Shown here piece after piece: positions 63,540 through 64,000 of a stretch of DNA of 64,000 nt. A program made the position numbers and the translations under genes. Position 1 is the stretch's first letter. Each line of letters starts with the position of its first letter. The DNA is from a bacterium (GTDB lineage Bacteria; Zhuqueibacterota; Zhuqueibacteria; Residuimicrobiales; Residuimicrobiaceae). Where the stretch lies: positions 248,001 through 312,000 of the forward strand of contig JAKQNR010000024.1 in the NCBI GenBank assembly GCA_029565685.1, written 5' to 3'. The notes beneath the pieces were generated by a model, which worked only from the letters and a program-made list of their open reading frames with translations, was not told the DNA's origin and did not search any database.

Positions 63540-63707
63540 GACACACCTCCATATGAGATAATAGTTTGAAAGGAGCAGTGACCCTAAGTTCAGTCTACAA
63601 AGAAATATTAAATTTGTCAAGCGGTATTTAACGAAACGCTGATTTCTTGGCTCTGAACTCGGAAAAGTGTTTCAAGTGAGCGGAAAGTTATGTAAATTTA
63701 TCGTTAA

Positions 63708-64000
63708 ATGAAACAATTTTTGGAAAAAGCCATGAATGGGTACCGGTTTGTCCTTGTCCCCGTAGCAGAGATCGCCGCAGAGGATGAAACCTTTCGTGTT
63801 GCGCTGGATCCGCCGGAGGCGTCACTACGCGCCAGCGTGGCGGCGCATGGGCTGCTGCAGCCGTTGCGGCTGCAACTACGCGCCGACGGCCGCTACAGGC
63901 TGGTCTCCGGATTTAAACGTTTTCATCTGGTGCATGAGCTTGGCTGGGAACAGGTTCCGGCCTTGGTGGTGAGCGAACGGCAAAACGATCTGGCTCTTTA
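63708..64000 (+). CDS. ParB/Sulfiredoxin-like N-terminal domain protein (3' truncated by window edge)
   Basis: ATG at 63708, open to window end; LRASVAAHGLLQPLRLQLRADGRYRLVSGFKRFHLVHELGWEQVPALVV matches ParB N-terminal pattern. Confidence 0.6.
   Translation, partial: MKQFLEKAMNGYRFVLVPVAEIAAEDETFRVALDPPEASLRASVAAHGLLQPLRLQLRADGRYRLVSGFKRFHLVHELGWEQVPALVVSERQNDLAL

Overview
This 64 kb window comes from a Gram-negative-type bacterium: it carries LPS-type heptosyltransferases, a lauroyl-type acyltransferase and a patatin/BamA-like outer-membrane protein. It is densely coding, with no rRNA, tRNA, CRISPR array or transposase that I could support. Left part (1-31.4 kb): gyrB (5' truncated), gyrA, a patatin-OMP, BioY, a sugar kinase, anmK, cysC/sat, a YfhO-like protein, a sensor kinase and SDR pair, an LPS/glycosyltransferase block, two receiver-DUF4388 (PATAN) proteins and adenine deaminase. 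Centre (31.7-53.6 kb): one long plus-strand block encoding a Hyf/Hyc-like (group 4) membrane-bound [NiFe] hydrogenase with a molybdopterin-oxidoreductase-like subunit and sulfhydrogenase beta/gamma-like subunits. It is followed by two tandem [FeFe]-hydrogenase-like/histidine kinase fusions, several receivers, a DRTGG-like protein and a rubrerythrin. Right part: DUF6599-like and DUF362 proteins, an SSS transporter, a sialidase-like protein, a sulfatase, nucleoside salvage genes (PNP, tdk, udk, cdd), ssb and a truncated ParB-like ORF. Main finding: the [NiFe] hydrogenase large subunit, split by the ORF track into 39707-40414 and 40421-41389, is one continuous frame interrupted only by an in-frame TGA. 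That TGA sits exactly at the second cysteine of the N-terminal L1 motif (ERICGI-[TGA]-GSVHSTAY). A 7-bp perfect hairpin with a GGC loop lies 18-20 nt downstream, in the position expected of a bacterial SECIS. This predicts a selenocysteine at a bridging Ni-Fe ligand, different from the C-terminal (L2) Sec of known [NiFeSe] hydrogenases. All family calls come from reading motifs by eye; no database search was run.
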